In this document: in pieces, positions 11,613 through 22,651 of the stretch
Position numbering within the stretch: the first letter of the stretch is position 1
Layout: the number at the start of each line of letters is the position of its first letter
Source of the DNA: Przewalskia tangutica
Lineage: Eukaryota > Streptophyta > Magnoliopsida > Solanales > Solanaceae
Reading direction: 5' to 3'
DNA length: 64,000 bases
Assembly (NCBI GenBank): GCA_029844215.1
Contig: CM056738.1
Span: forward strand, 49,488,388-49,552,387
The notes under the pieces: model-generated
Seen by the model: the letters and a program-made list of their open reading frames with translations, nothing else
What the model was told of the DNA's origin: nothing
Database searches by the model: none
Position numbers and translations under genes: made by a program

Positions 11613-12050
11613 TAATGATGACCACGTTAGAGATAGTAGCCCGAGTTTTGGAAAGCGGCGATGTCGAAATGTGGTAAGAGTCGAGTGTACGACGACCTCG
11701 GGGATCGCACGCAGCCGGCACCATTTGTTAGGTCGCGGAGTGACACTAGAACCTCGCGCAAAGTGACAAAAGTGGTATCACGACGAGTAAAGGGAGAAGC
11801 GAGCATGTATGGCGGCATAGATGTGATCATTTCTTTTGTAAGGAGAAGGTCGAAGGAAGTATATTTTAGACCCCGGAGAGAGGTGTTTGTGGTAATGTTA
11901 GAGGTGTTTCCTCGTGGACTTGGATGGAGGTATTTGCGCGGGTGTTTCTGTGGCCATGTGTGGCAGGATTGTTCTCGTAAGTATAGTAGTGAAGACTATA
12001 CTGGCGCCGCTTGTTTTGAGACTTAGAAGGAACATTCGGACGAATGTTTC
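11613..12050 (+). other. E2 3' noncoding tail with pseudo-PBS
   Basis: Takes the place of the chromodomain and 3' UTR. At 11763-11779 it carries GTGACAAAAGTGGTATC, identical to an LTR end plus PBS, at the end of a ~90-bp segment shared with E1 but missing at the same place in E8 and E9 (where ACGACGAGTAAGG follows directly). Confidence 0.7.
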
Positions 12051-12062
12051 TAAGGAGGAGAA
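12051..12062 (+). other. Polypurine tract of E2
   Basis: TAAGGAGGAGAA immediately before TGTTATACCCCG of the 3' LTR. Confidence 0.9.
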
Positions 12063-15000
12063 TGTTATACCCCGTATTTTCGAGTATGCGTGGGGCGTGC
12101 GTAGAAAAGTTTGGGCTTTTAAAGTGGCTTGGCGATTTCACTTTGTGCACAACACGGTTAGAGTCGTTTTTGACGAACGTTTTACACAACTCGCGTAGGG
12201 TAAATTCCGGCTATGTCATTTTTAATTTTTGCGGATTTTTCCGAGAGACGAAACGTGTTGGACCAACAAGAGGGCGCCACTTGGCACCCTCTCATTGGCG
12301 GAATAGTGGGGCGGCACATGGGACGATTTGGCCATTGTTTTGGTCAAGGGGTTGGTAGGATATTTTTGTGGTAGATGGATAAGGTGCACTTGGCATGATC
12401 ATGGCCCTACACTTGCCTTGCACTTGGCATGATCTTGGCTATTGGTTGGCCTTTGCTAGACCTATAAATACCCCCCCCCCCTTTGAAGACTTCTTCATAC
12501 CTTCTACAAATTCCAAGTCTTGAAATCTTCCTCCTCCTTGTTGGTTTCGTCCCACCTCCCTTGTGAGGCCTTGTGGTAGAGTTCTCCCCTTGGCCGAGTA
12601 CCCCTAGTGGGGTAGGCCGGTATACACCCCTTGTGGTGTTGTCTCGTATAAATACCCTCTTGGTAGAAATACTCTCAAAGTATTGTTACTATACCCAAAT
12701 TACCTTAGCCAGTATACCTTGTAGTATTCTAAGGTTATACCTATCTGAAAAGCCCCAGTAATACTATTATACTTCCCGTCAATACCAAACCGAAACCCTA
12801 AGAAAAATCTCCATGGTTAGTTGGAGTAGTATGTAGAAGTTGGTTAGAACTTCTAAGGGTAGTTTGGAGCGGGTTGGAGCGCCGGAGTTGGAGCTAAACG
12901 TTGCCGGGATCGACTTTATACTTGGATAATTATGGGCTTATCGAGGTAATTATCTTGTCCCCCTATTGTAATTGGAGATTACATGTTGTAGGAATATATA
13001 GTTGAAGTATACTATATATATAAGAACTGAACATAGTTTTGCGGCAATGTCCTTGGACTTAAGCCCGAATTTAAAGAAGAGAATCGAATCAGTAATTACG
13101 TAGGGTGTATTCAGATGAGACTTGTGTAGTTTGTGGGTAGGGAGAGGCTGCCCAATTTCCGTAGGATCTTGTATCTAGATTTATTCTACCGAGTAGTCTA
13201 GACTTTGATAGACTTGTATAACTTTGTATAGGTGGAATGTTACGAGTAGCGTGTACTCTTGAGAAGGTGGACGAGCTAGCCGGGTTATAGCCGTGGAGCG
13301 ATTTGCTAATAGTCGATAATCGTCGCGAGGTATGTGATTCTTCCTATACGCTTGAGCATGATATTTTAAAGAAGTATATATAGTACGGTAGACGTACGCG
13401 TGTTAACTGAACGTAGTTATACGGCAATGTCTTTTGACTTAAGCCCGAATAATAATAATCTTGAAGTAGTTCAAGAGAATTAAGAACTGTTTTTAAAAAG
13501 AAGAGTAATACTTGGTTTTAATAAAGAAGAGTTATACTAGCTTTATGGGAAGTTAGGTATAACGTTTTAAGAGAAGTAAAGAGAATGGTTTACTGATTTT
13601 AAAAGTTAAGAGGCTTAATCTTAAAGATAAGAGACTTAACTTGTTTTACTTGGTAATTAACATTTTGTTAAAAATGTTGTAAAACCTCATTCGCGAGTAA
13701 TGAGTACTTGATTTTAAAAGCAATAATGTTTTACTGATTTCGAAAATCAGAATAAGTATCGAACAAACCACAGCAGCGCTAATAAAGGGAAATGTTTTGA
13801 CTAATAATGTATTAGTAAAACCAATAGAAACTTCCATCTGCATAGAAACTAAGATGAGACAAAATGATGTTACATTTCCTAGATCATGGCTGCTTAAATA
13901 AGATTGTTATAAACAAGAATAACCTACTCACGTATCAGACATATGTTTCTCAAATTGCTTTTAAAGGAGAATTATATCATTAAGTGATTAAAATTATGAA
14001 CTACGAAACCTTTCGAAAATGAGAAACTTGAGTAATTGAAATTAGGCAAACTTGAAACATTTGCAAAGGAATGTTGTTACTTGATTTTACGAAGAGAAGT
14101 GTTTTGATTTACATCAAAAGATAACCACTCTATTTTCATATACTACGGGTATTGTGTGACTTTTGTAAACATAACGTATCTTTTAAAAGATAATGTATGA
14201 AGTACTTTGGGAATAGATACCCGATCTTGTTAATCATATATTAGAATGTACCTTGTGTGTATAACTTGATTGTGTTGGTTTGTGATAGCCTTATAATACT
14301 TCCTTGTTAATTTGATAAGTAAACATGCTAGGATGCTACGTGTGTTAGTATCTTGTGATGTTTTGTGAAAAGGGGGTTTTCCCTCGACTGCGCTTAAAGT
14401 TGTTTGACTCTCAGCCGTTATGTTGGTATTGTACCACTCACCTTGACTTGTTTCCGGAGGTTGCGCCTCCAATGCGGGTAGACTCGGTGATGCAGGACCA
14501 TGATTCGAGAATACCTCATGCGGGTCGAGGATCCATGCGGAACTACGGAGTTCGTGTTAGTTTGCGGCCGCTTGTGGTCATGCGGTCTTTGTGGCCACGC
14601 GGATCGCGAGTCGGGGCGATGTCGGGAGTAGCTACCCTCGATGCGAGGAATACCTCACGCGGGCTATGAGGTTGGCCTATCGCGAGCTACGGAGAGTTCG
14701 GGGCTAGACGCGCATATTTGATAATGCGGGCGAGTGACCGGCTTTGATCATGTGGACGGTCTAGACAGATATCATGATACGCTTTATGACCGCTGGCATC
14801 GTAGGTGTTAGTAGTCGGTTATGCCTTCGTACTTACCTGCTTCGTTTTATTAGGACAGTGGGACACGTGTTCATGTGTATTTCTTGGTGCTTTTATATCA
14901 TAAAGCTGGCGGTGAGGAAGGTATTCCACGGGCATGATTGATGTTATGGGCGTGAGACCCATAGTTACATTTGAGTGATGACTTTGAGGCGTGAGTCACG

Positions 15001-15534
15001 ACTTGACATAATCGCCATTTATTGTGAATCGTAGTTTGGTTATCATACATGTCTCGCTTTATAGACTATTATGATTTCATTTACGATATTTTGATTTCAC
15101 ATACTTGGTACTGTTATCGACCTCGCCCGGCCGCGTTCATGCCGCAGTTGAGTACACGATCGTTGATCCTCGCTCTTAGGGTCACGTTCACTGTTTGGGA
15201 AAGCTCCGTTTCTCCGAGGCTTATCTTCGTATAGTCCTGTTGTTGTAGGTGCTTACATTCGTGGTATGGCGGCCCCGTCCGTCGTTGTTGTCATATCATT
15301 CGTAGAGTGCAGTAATCTTGTTGTGGCGGGGTTTGTAAAAAGGATTAAACTGTTCATTCTGAAAGAGTTGTTATTTATATATATGCCGAGAGGCCACTTT
15401 TCTTCAGATAAACATATGTCTTCTTTACATTGTATCATGTATTGTGTTTTATGTTCCGCTGATTACTCTGATGTTGTATCACTAGGGTGCCCGGGGTAAG
15501 GCACCAGTCACGGGCCCGGGTTCGGGTCGTGACA
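12063..15534 (+). repeat. E2 3' LTR (3.47 kb)
   Basis: Partner of 5944-9433; ends GGGTCGTGACA followed by GATTA. TATA box at 12463-12470, minisatellite at 14505-14700. It contains the antisense 65-codon frame at 13646-13843. Confidence 0.95.
14505..14700 (+). repeat. LTR minisatellite of the CCTCATGCGG type (E2 3' LTR)
   Basis: Counterpart of 8384-8600, with many small indels in this CG-rich stretch although the flanking AT-rich DNA is nearly identical. Confidence 0.7.
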
Positions 15535-15542
15535 GATTAACT

Positions 15543-15554
15543 GCTCTGATACCA
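15543..15554 (-). other. E1 primer-binding site (initiator tRNA-Met)
   Basis: The minus strand reads TGGTATCAGAGC exactly. It is followed on its LTR side not by the normal LTR end but by the foreign tail at 15561-15720. Confidence 0.9.
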
Positions 15555-15560
15555 CTTTTG

Positions 15561-18500
15561 TCACTTTGCCGCGAGGTTCTAGTGTCACTCCGGCGACCCA
15601 ACAAATGGTACCGGACTGCATGCGATCCCTGAGGTTTGGACCTTCTCAGGACGTGCCATACGGAGAGCCACGGTTCGGTGCATTCCGTGGTAGAGGCTCG
15701 CCTCTTTATACGCTCGGCCCGAAGGAGTCGATCTGGCAGTACCAAGTATGTGAAATCAGTAAAAATCAGAAATGAAATCATACTAGTCTAAATAAAGCAG
15801 GAGACATGTATGATAACCAAACTACAGTTCACCATATAAAAGCAGTCATATCCAGTCAGGGACTCACGCCCTCAAGTCATCACTCAAATATAACTATGGG
15901 TCTCACGCCCACAACATCAATCATGTTCGCATCACGGCGCATGCCCGGAATCTGCGCCGGTGTAGACATGTCCATGATGCAACAATAATAACAATGCCCC
16001 ATGGCCACATGCCCCCGGAATTCTGCATCGGTGTAGACAAGTCCATGTGACATGAACAACAATATCTTGGTGATCAACCCGCGCGTAGCCACACGCCCCC
16101 GGAATTCTGCATCGGTGTAGACATGTCCATGTAACCCCAATAACAATATATCAGGTAATCAACCCTGCCGCATGGCCACATGCCCCCGGAATTCTGCATC
16201 GGTGTAGACATGTCTATGTGACATCAACAACAATATACCGCACAACCAGGCTATCACAAACAAGCTCAAGCAAATTACCATACTTCTAGACTTTTATAAA
16301 AAGATCCACTCCTTCCCAAGAAGTCACCTGATATCAACACTTGCACAACAAAGGCTATCACAACAAGCATAGGCGAGTTACACAACAACAAGCATAGGCA
16401 AGTTACACACAACTCAAGGTACTTCCATTTCGTATCAAAGTCTGGGTTTTAACCCTAAAGTACTACGTACATTAACTCTTTTTAAAGGATCCGTTTCCTT
16501 CGCAAAAGTCACATAATACCCGTAGCATAAAATAGAGTGACTATCTTTTTAAGTAAACCAAAATACTTCCCTTTGTAAAATCAAGTAACAACAATATTTT
16601 CCAAACGTTCAAGTTTGCCTAATTTCAAATGCTCAAGTTTCTCATTTTAGAAAGGTTTCATAACTCATAGTCTTAATCTCTTTTAAAACAATTGAGTAAC
16701 ATATGTCTTGTACGTGAGCCGTTTATTCTTGTTTACTACTGATGTTATTCAGCCATGATCTAGGAAATGTAATACAATTTTTGTCTTATCTTAGCTTCTA
16801 TGCAGATGGAGGTTTCTACTGGTTTTAATAACAATTTGTTATTTGTCAATACACTTTCCTTTATTAGCGCTGCTGTGGTTTGTTCGACACTTATTCTCAT
16901 TTCCGAAATCAATAAAACATTATTCTTTTTAAAACCAAGTACTCATTACTCGCGAATGAGGTTTCACAACACTTTTAACAAAATGTTAATTACCAAGTAA
17001 AACAAGTTAAGTCTCTTATCTTTTAAGATCAAGTCTCTTAACTTCTACAATCAATAAACCAATCTTTTACCTACATAGAGTCGTTATAACTAACTTCCCA
17101 TAAAGCTATTATAACACCCTATGTTTAAACCAACCAACTCATTTAGTACATGTACGTCTACCGTACTACATAGTTTACAAAGCATCATGCTAGAAGGATA
17201 GGAAGAGGTTCACATACCTCGCGACGATTATCGACAATAAGTAAAACGCTCCACAGTACTGTAACCTGGCTAGCCGTTTCCACTCTTCAAGTAGAATACG
17301 CTACTCGTAGTACTTCCACCTATAAGGCCACAAACGTCTATTAACTTCTAACCGCACGGTTCCATATTCTACAGAAAATTCGAAGACCTCCCGCAACAAC
17401 GTAAATCTCCTCTCTATCGGTAGGCTACCAAGCCAACCAGGGGTTTATACGCCTAACCTGACGATACAATTTCTACTATCTGATAATACCACAAGTCTCG
17501 TAATACAGTCCTATGTAATTACAGTTCAGTTCTCTTCTTTATATTCAGGCTTAAGTCAAAAGACATTGCCGCAAAGCTATGCTTAGTTCTATATATAGTA
17601 TACCTCAACTATATAATCCTACAATATGTAATTTCCAATTACAATAAGGGGACAAGAATATTTACCTCGATAAGCCCAAAATTATCCGAGATAAAAGTCG
17701 ATCCTGAGCAAGTTTTAGCTCCTACTCCGTGCGCTCCAATCCGCTCCAAACAACCCTTAGAAGTTCTAACCAACTTCTACTTAAATACTTCAACCAACAA
17801 TGAAGATTTCCTTAGGGTTTCGATTTGAGACTAAAAGGACAAAAGGTAGTATTTTCGGGCTCTACGTATAGAGGTAACTTTTGGAATACTACAAGGTAAA
17901 GGCTAAGGTATTTTGGGCATTATAACAATACTTGGAGGAGTATTTCAATACCACAAAAGAGGGGTATATTTCTCGAACAACTAGGCAGTGGGTACCCTCT
18001 GCCAGACACTACAAAGGGGAGGAGGCTCTCGGCCACAAGGCCTCACAAGGGGGGGGGGGGGTGGAGAGGCTAGGACGAGAACTACACTCAAAGGGAGGGA
18101 GAGGGACTCAAGACTTGGAAGATTTTGGATGAAGAAGTCTTCAAGCTTAGGGGGGTATTTATAGGAAACCAAAGGCCAACCAATGGCCAAGATCAAGGCA
18201 TGTGCAAGGCAAGTGTAAGGCCAAGATCAAGCCAAGTGCACCCTAACCCTACTCCACAAAACACTCCACAAAACAAGGCACAAAACAAGCCCCAAAACAA
18301 GGTCAAAACAAGGAGCCAATTGGCCAAGAAGACGTGACCCAATCGGCCAACCCAACGTCCACTTGAGGGTGACAAGTGTCACCCTCTCGTTGGCCCAAAA
18401 ATGTTCCGTCGCTCGGAAAAATCCGCAAAAATACAAAACGACATAGCCGGAATTTTCCCTACGCAAGCTCTGTAAAACGTTTCGTCGAAAAACGACTCTA

Positions 18501-18888
18501 ACCGGGTGTTGTGCACAAATAATATTCGGCCAAGCCACCTAGGGGGGGGTGACACGTGTCGCCCTCCCACTCGTCCAAAATATTTCATCTTCCGAAAATA
18601 TCCACAATGGCCAAAATCTCGAAAACAAAGTGGGCCCCACAAAACCGTAAATTTCTCCCGTGGGCCCCACGTGACCATTTCCGAAAATAAAATTCCATAA
18701 TTCTCTAATATTCCAAGAAGTCCGAATACCAAATCTGGGAATCCAATTCCCATTAACGAACCTTTTTCCTTCACAAAAACCGGAAACTTTTCCGTGGAAA
18801 AATCACCTCTTTCTTCCTTTCCAATTTCAATGTCGTATTCTCGTACGTTCGTCCTCGCATACATACCCTGGAAATACGGGGTATAACA
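15561..18888 (-). repeat. E1 5' LTR with replaced 3' tail
   Basis: Starts TGTTATACCCCG at 18888 (minus). U3 has the same mosaic as its partner (second palindrome near 18372-18382; TATA at 18156-18163). The last ~420 bp of a normal LTR are missing. In their place 15561-15660 matches the element's own 3' interior (3811-3905), and 15661-15720 is of unknown origin. Normal LTR resumes at about 15720. Confidence 0.88.
15950..16215 (-). repeat. LTR minisatellite, ~71-87 bp unit, 4 copies (E1 5' LTR)
   Basis: Units with GTGTAGACA at about 15960, 16031, 16115 and 16202, separated by CCCCGGAATTCTGCATCG-like spacers. Counterpart of 722-1020. Confidence 0.85.
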
Positions 18889-18893
18889 ACATC

Positions 18894-21825
18894 CCAACCT
18901 TTTAACAGGGCTACAGACCTCTAATGATTTATAACAACAATGGCGGGACAGGGCCCCGCCATACCCCTGAATACAAATACCTACAACGGCAGGGGACCAT
19001 ACCAAAAAGCAAAGCCTCCGGAGAAACGGAGCTTTCCCAAACGCTGAAACGATGATCCTAAGAGCGGGGATCAACAACAGGAGTACCTTTACCTGCGGCA
19101 TGAACGCAGCCCCCCGAAGGAGGTCAGTACAACAGGTACCAAGTATGTGAAACTGTAAAGTACTTTAAATGAAATCAAAGTATTTAAAACCATTTGTAAA
19201 TACAATTAGTTCAATTTGCACATAGTGCCATATCACAAACAAGAGCAATAATAGGTAAATCAGAATGTGTCTTTCCTAGGCGCGAATGATCAAGCAAGGC
19301 CAATCGCCCATAGTATCATTATGCATGCCTAACCTCGACTCCCGCAGCATAGGTCACACATAGACCCGCATGAGGTATTCCTCGCATCGGGGGTAGCCAA
19401 CCCCGGTACCCTCCTGGACTCCCGCAGTCCGCATAGTCTCAATAGACCGCATAGTCACACAGACCGCATAGGGCATCCCCCGCATCGGGCTAATACACCC
19501 GGAATGATCAATCCTGGAGCATACCGCTGCTCCGCATAGTCACATAGACTGCATAGGCCGTAGAGACCCGCATCAAGGGTGGCAAGCCCTCGGTATAATA
19601 AGTCAAGGGGGTATGTGATATAATAACAGTACAACGGGCTTAACGTTTAACAACGTAAGCAACACAAGAATAACATCACAAGACACTAACACACGTAGTA
19701 TCATAACATGGACACTTATCAAACCAGCAGGAAGGTATCACAAGGCTATTACCAGCAAAACATAGACAAGCTAACCACACAAGGTACTTTAATGTTTACG
19801 TTAACAAAACCAAGTTCTAACTTCAAAGTACTACAAACATTAATTCTTTAAGAGATCCATTTCTTTTATAAAGGTCACCCGATACCCGTAGTAATAGAGT
19901 GACTAACATTTTTAAGTAAACCAGAACACTTTCCTTTTTATAAATCAAGTAACAACATTCTTTTCTAAACGTTCAAGTTTGCCTAATTTCAGATGCTCAA
20001 GTTTCTCATTTTCGAAAGGTTTCGTAGTTCATAGTTTTAATCACATAATGATATAATTCTCCTTTAAAAAGATTTGAGAAACACATGCCTTATATGTGAG
20101 TAGGTTATTCTTATTTATAACAATCTTATTACAGCAGCCATGATCTAGGAAATATCATTTTGTCTCATCTTAGCTTCTATGCAGATGGAGGTTTCTACTG
20201 ATTTTAATAATACTTCATTATTCAGTACATTTCCTTTTATTAGCGCTGCAGTGGTTTGTTCGATACTTATTCTGATTTCCGAAATCAGTAAAAGATTATT
20301 CCTTTTAAAAACCAAGTACTCATTACTAACGAATGAGGTATCACACTTTTTAACAAACTTCATGTTAATTCAATTAAGTCAAGTCTATTGTCCTATGGGA
20401 TCAAGCCTCTTAACTTCTAAAATCAATAACCATTCTTTTTATCTCTCTTACGTCGTTATACCTAACTTCCCATAAAGTCAGTATAACTTTTTAAAACCAA
20501 GCATTTCTCTTCTTTCAAAAAGGTTTCTTATCTCTTTTGAAATACTTCAGGATCTTTATTATTCAGGCTTAAGTCAAAAGACATTGCCGTAGTTATTATT
20601 CAGGCTTAAGTCAAAAGACATTGCCGTAATTATTATTCAGTTAACACTCGTACGTCTACCGTACTATATATATTTAAAATATCATGCTCAAGAGTATAGG
20701 AAGAATCACATACCTTCTCGGTGAAATCCACCTGCCAAGTCGAATATGTCGCGCGCAGAGAATCGACCTATAACAGTCAAATACGTCTATCAACGTCTAG
20801 ACTGTACTGTACAAAGCTCTAAGCAGAGGGTTCTCTATTCTATGGAAATTTGGGCCGCACTTCCCTACCCGGTAAACTATACAGTCTACTGTAAATACAG
20901 CCCTATGTAAGTGCAGTTCAATTATTCATCTTTTATACCCTTCTACAGTGATAACAATTCAATTCTATTCTGTAATACCTTCTAAGTATTTTATACTTAT
21001 TCCCATACTTCTACAGTATGTATATTCTAATTACAAAAGGAGGATAAGATTATTTACCTCGATAAGCCCAATATTATCCAAGTATAAACGTCGATCCTGA
21101 GCGAGGTTTAGCTCCTAAATGCACGCTCCGATAGCTCCAAGAACCCTTAGAAGTTCTACACTACTTCTACTTAAATACCATAAGGGATTTGGGCTAGGGT
21201 ATTTAGGAATAGTAACTATACTTGGAAGACAACATTTCTACCAAGGGAGGGGGGGTAGATTTCAGCTAGGACTACTAGGCTAGAGGGGGGGAGCTCTCGG
21301 CCAAGCCACTAAGCTAGAGGGGGGGGAGAGGGTGTTGGACGAAATACTTCAAGAGAGGGGAGGAAATTTCAAGACTTGGAAAGTTTGATTTGTGGATGAA
21401 GAACTCTTCAAGTTAGGGGGGTATTTATAGGCCAACCAATGGCCAAGATGAAGCCAAGTGCTATGCAAGTGTAGGGTGAGGATTTAGGCAAGTGTCCATT
21501 CTATCTACTACACAAAAATATCCTACCAACTCCTTGACAAAAAGCCACACTTTTCGTCCCCTATTGTCGCCCCAACGTCCACCAATTAGAGGGTGACAAG
21601 TGTCGCCCTCTTGTTGGTCCAAAATGTTTCGTCTCTCGGAAAAATCCACAAAAATTGTAAATGACATAGCCGTATTTTTCCCTTCGCAAGTTTAGTAAAA
21701 CGTTTCGTCGAAAAGCGACTCTAATCAGGTGTTGTGCACAAAAGTTTTCGGTCCTAGCCCACTTTAAGCTTCAACTTTTCTACGTACGTCCTTACGTACA
21801 TACCCTGGAAGTACGGGGTATAACA
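18894..21825 (-). repeat. LTR0, 5' portion
   Basis: Continuation of the LTR at 1-130 after the E1 insertion. Starts TGTTATACCCCG at 21825 (minus). Palindrome at 21589-21610, TATA at 21422-21429, CCTCATGCGG-type minisatellite at 19350-19600, hairpin block at 18940-18963. It may be a solo LTR or the 5' LTR of an element before the window. The flank TATAC (21826-21830) should recur before the window. Confidence 0.88.
19350..19600 (-). repeat. LTR minisatellite of the CCTCATGCGG type (LTR0)
   Basis: Degenerate units of CCGCATGAGGTATTCCTCGC and GCATAGTCACATAGACYGCATAG-like blocks; same type as in the E2 LTRs. Confidence 0.7.
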
Positions 21826-21830
21826 TATAC

Positions 21831-22651
21831 TCTCCTAACCAACTCCTCTTCAAGAACCAACCCAAACAAGTGAAGAACACTTAGGCTTTAAATGTGGCTA
21901 GTTTCGGCCAAGGGTATGTTTAGAGGCTAGGGTGTGAAATCTTGTCTAACTTTTTGTTAATAATCTTCCTAATACACTAAGGAAGAACACTTAGAAGTTT
22001 AGGAATTTTTGGACAACACAAGGTTAGGAAAGGGGGGTGTTGGACGAGAACTAGAGGGAGAAGAGGGAGGGTATTTTTCAAGTCTTGAAATATAACAAGT
22101 GTGGATGAATAAGTCTTGCACTCAAGGGGGGTATTTATAGAGAAATCAAGGGCTAGGATTAAAGCAAGTGTGTGGTCTAGATTGGGCCATGTGTGTGTGG
22201 GTCCCACTTATCTATCTACTCCACAAATATCTTGCAAGACTTTGACCAAATGTTTTTGGCCTTTAAAATGGAAAAAACGTGCCAATCAATTCGTCCACCA
22301 AGTGCCACCTAGGGTGACAAATGTCGCCCTCCTATTGGTCCAAAATATTTCATTTTCCGAAAATATCCGTAATGCCAAAAATCCGAAAATAAAGTGGGCC
22401 TCACAAAACCGTAAATTCTCCCGTGGGCCCCACGTGACCAATTCCGGAAATTGAAATCCAAAATTCTAAAATAATCCCAGAAGTCCGAATACCAAATCCG
22501 GGAATCCAATTCCCATTAACGAACCTTTTTCCTTCACAAAAGCCGGAAACTTTTCCGTCGAAAAATCACATCTTTCTTCCTTTCCAATTTTCGTGTCGTA
22601 TTTTCGTACGTACGTCCTCACATACATACCCTGGAACTACGGGGTGTAACA
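21831..22651 (-). repeat. LTR4, first ~820 bp
   Basis: U3-side part of a minus LTR of the GTGGGGCCCAC type (pair of sites near 22397-22437, TATA at 22132-22139). The start base is at 22651; it is cut at 21830 by LTR0. The remainder must lie before the window. It sits a few bases inside the end of the E3 LTR. Confidence 0.85.

Larger units (their letters stand above)
5944..15534 (+). mobile_element. E2: non-autonomous Ty3/gypsy chromovirus element
   Basis: Complete plus-strand element with target duplication GATTA (5939-5943 and 15535-15539), nested in E1. Layout: 5' LTR 5944-9433, PBS, decayed gag, filler, integrase-tail remnant, noncoding tail with pseudo-PBS, PPT, 3' LTR 12063-15534. The interior is 2.6 kb. 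AT-rich parts of the two LTRs are nearly identical (recent insertion), while CG-rich parts carry many small indels. Confidence 0.96.
131..18888 (-). mobile_element. E1: non-autonomous Ty3/gypsy chromovirus element, interrupted by E2
   Basis: Complete minus-strand element flanked by the 5-bp duplication ACATC (126-130 and 18889-18893), inserted in LTR0. On the minus strand the order is 5' LTR (18888-15561), primer-binding site, gag pseudogene, noncoding filler, polypurine tract, 3' LTR (3667-131). E2 (5944-15534) sits between PBS and gag. Without E2 the interior is only about 2.3 kb and has no protease, RT, RNase H or integrase, so any transposition needed enzymes in trans. Both LTRs have a recombinant U3, and the 5' LTR has a foreign tail. 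Confidence 0.93.

Noticed and set aside
18379..19101. 240-codon minus-strand frame
   Set aside because: It crosses the border between the E1 LTR and LTR0 (18888) and has no similarity to any known element protein; chance frame.
19340..19610. Regularly spaced short repeats resembling a CRISPR array
   Set aside because: Units are imperfect, spacers are themselves repeated, and the array lies inside a plant LTR; it is a minisatellite.
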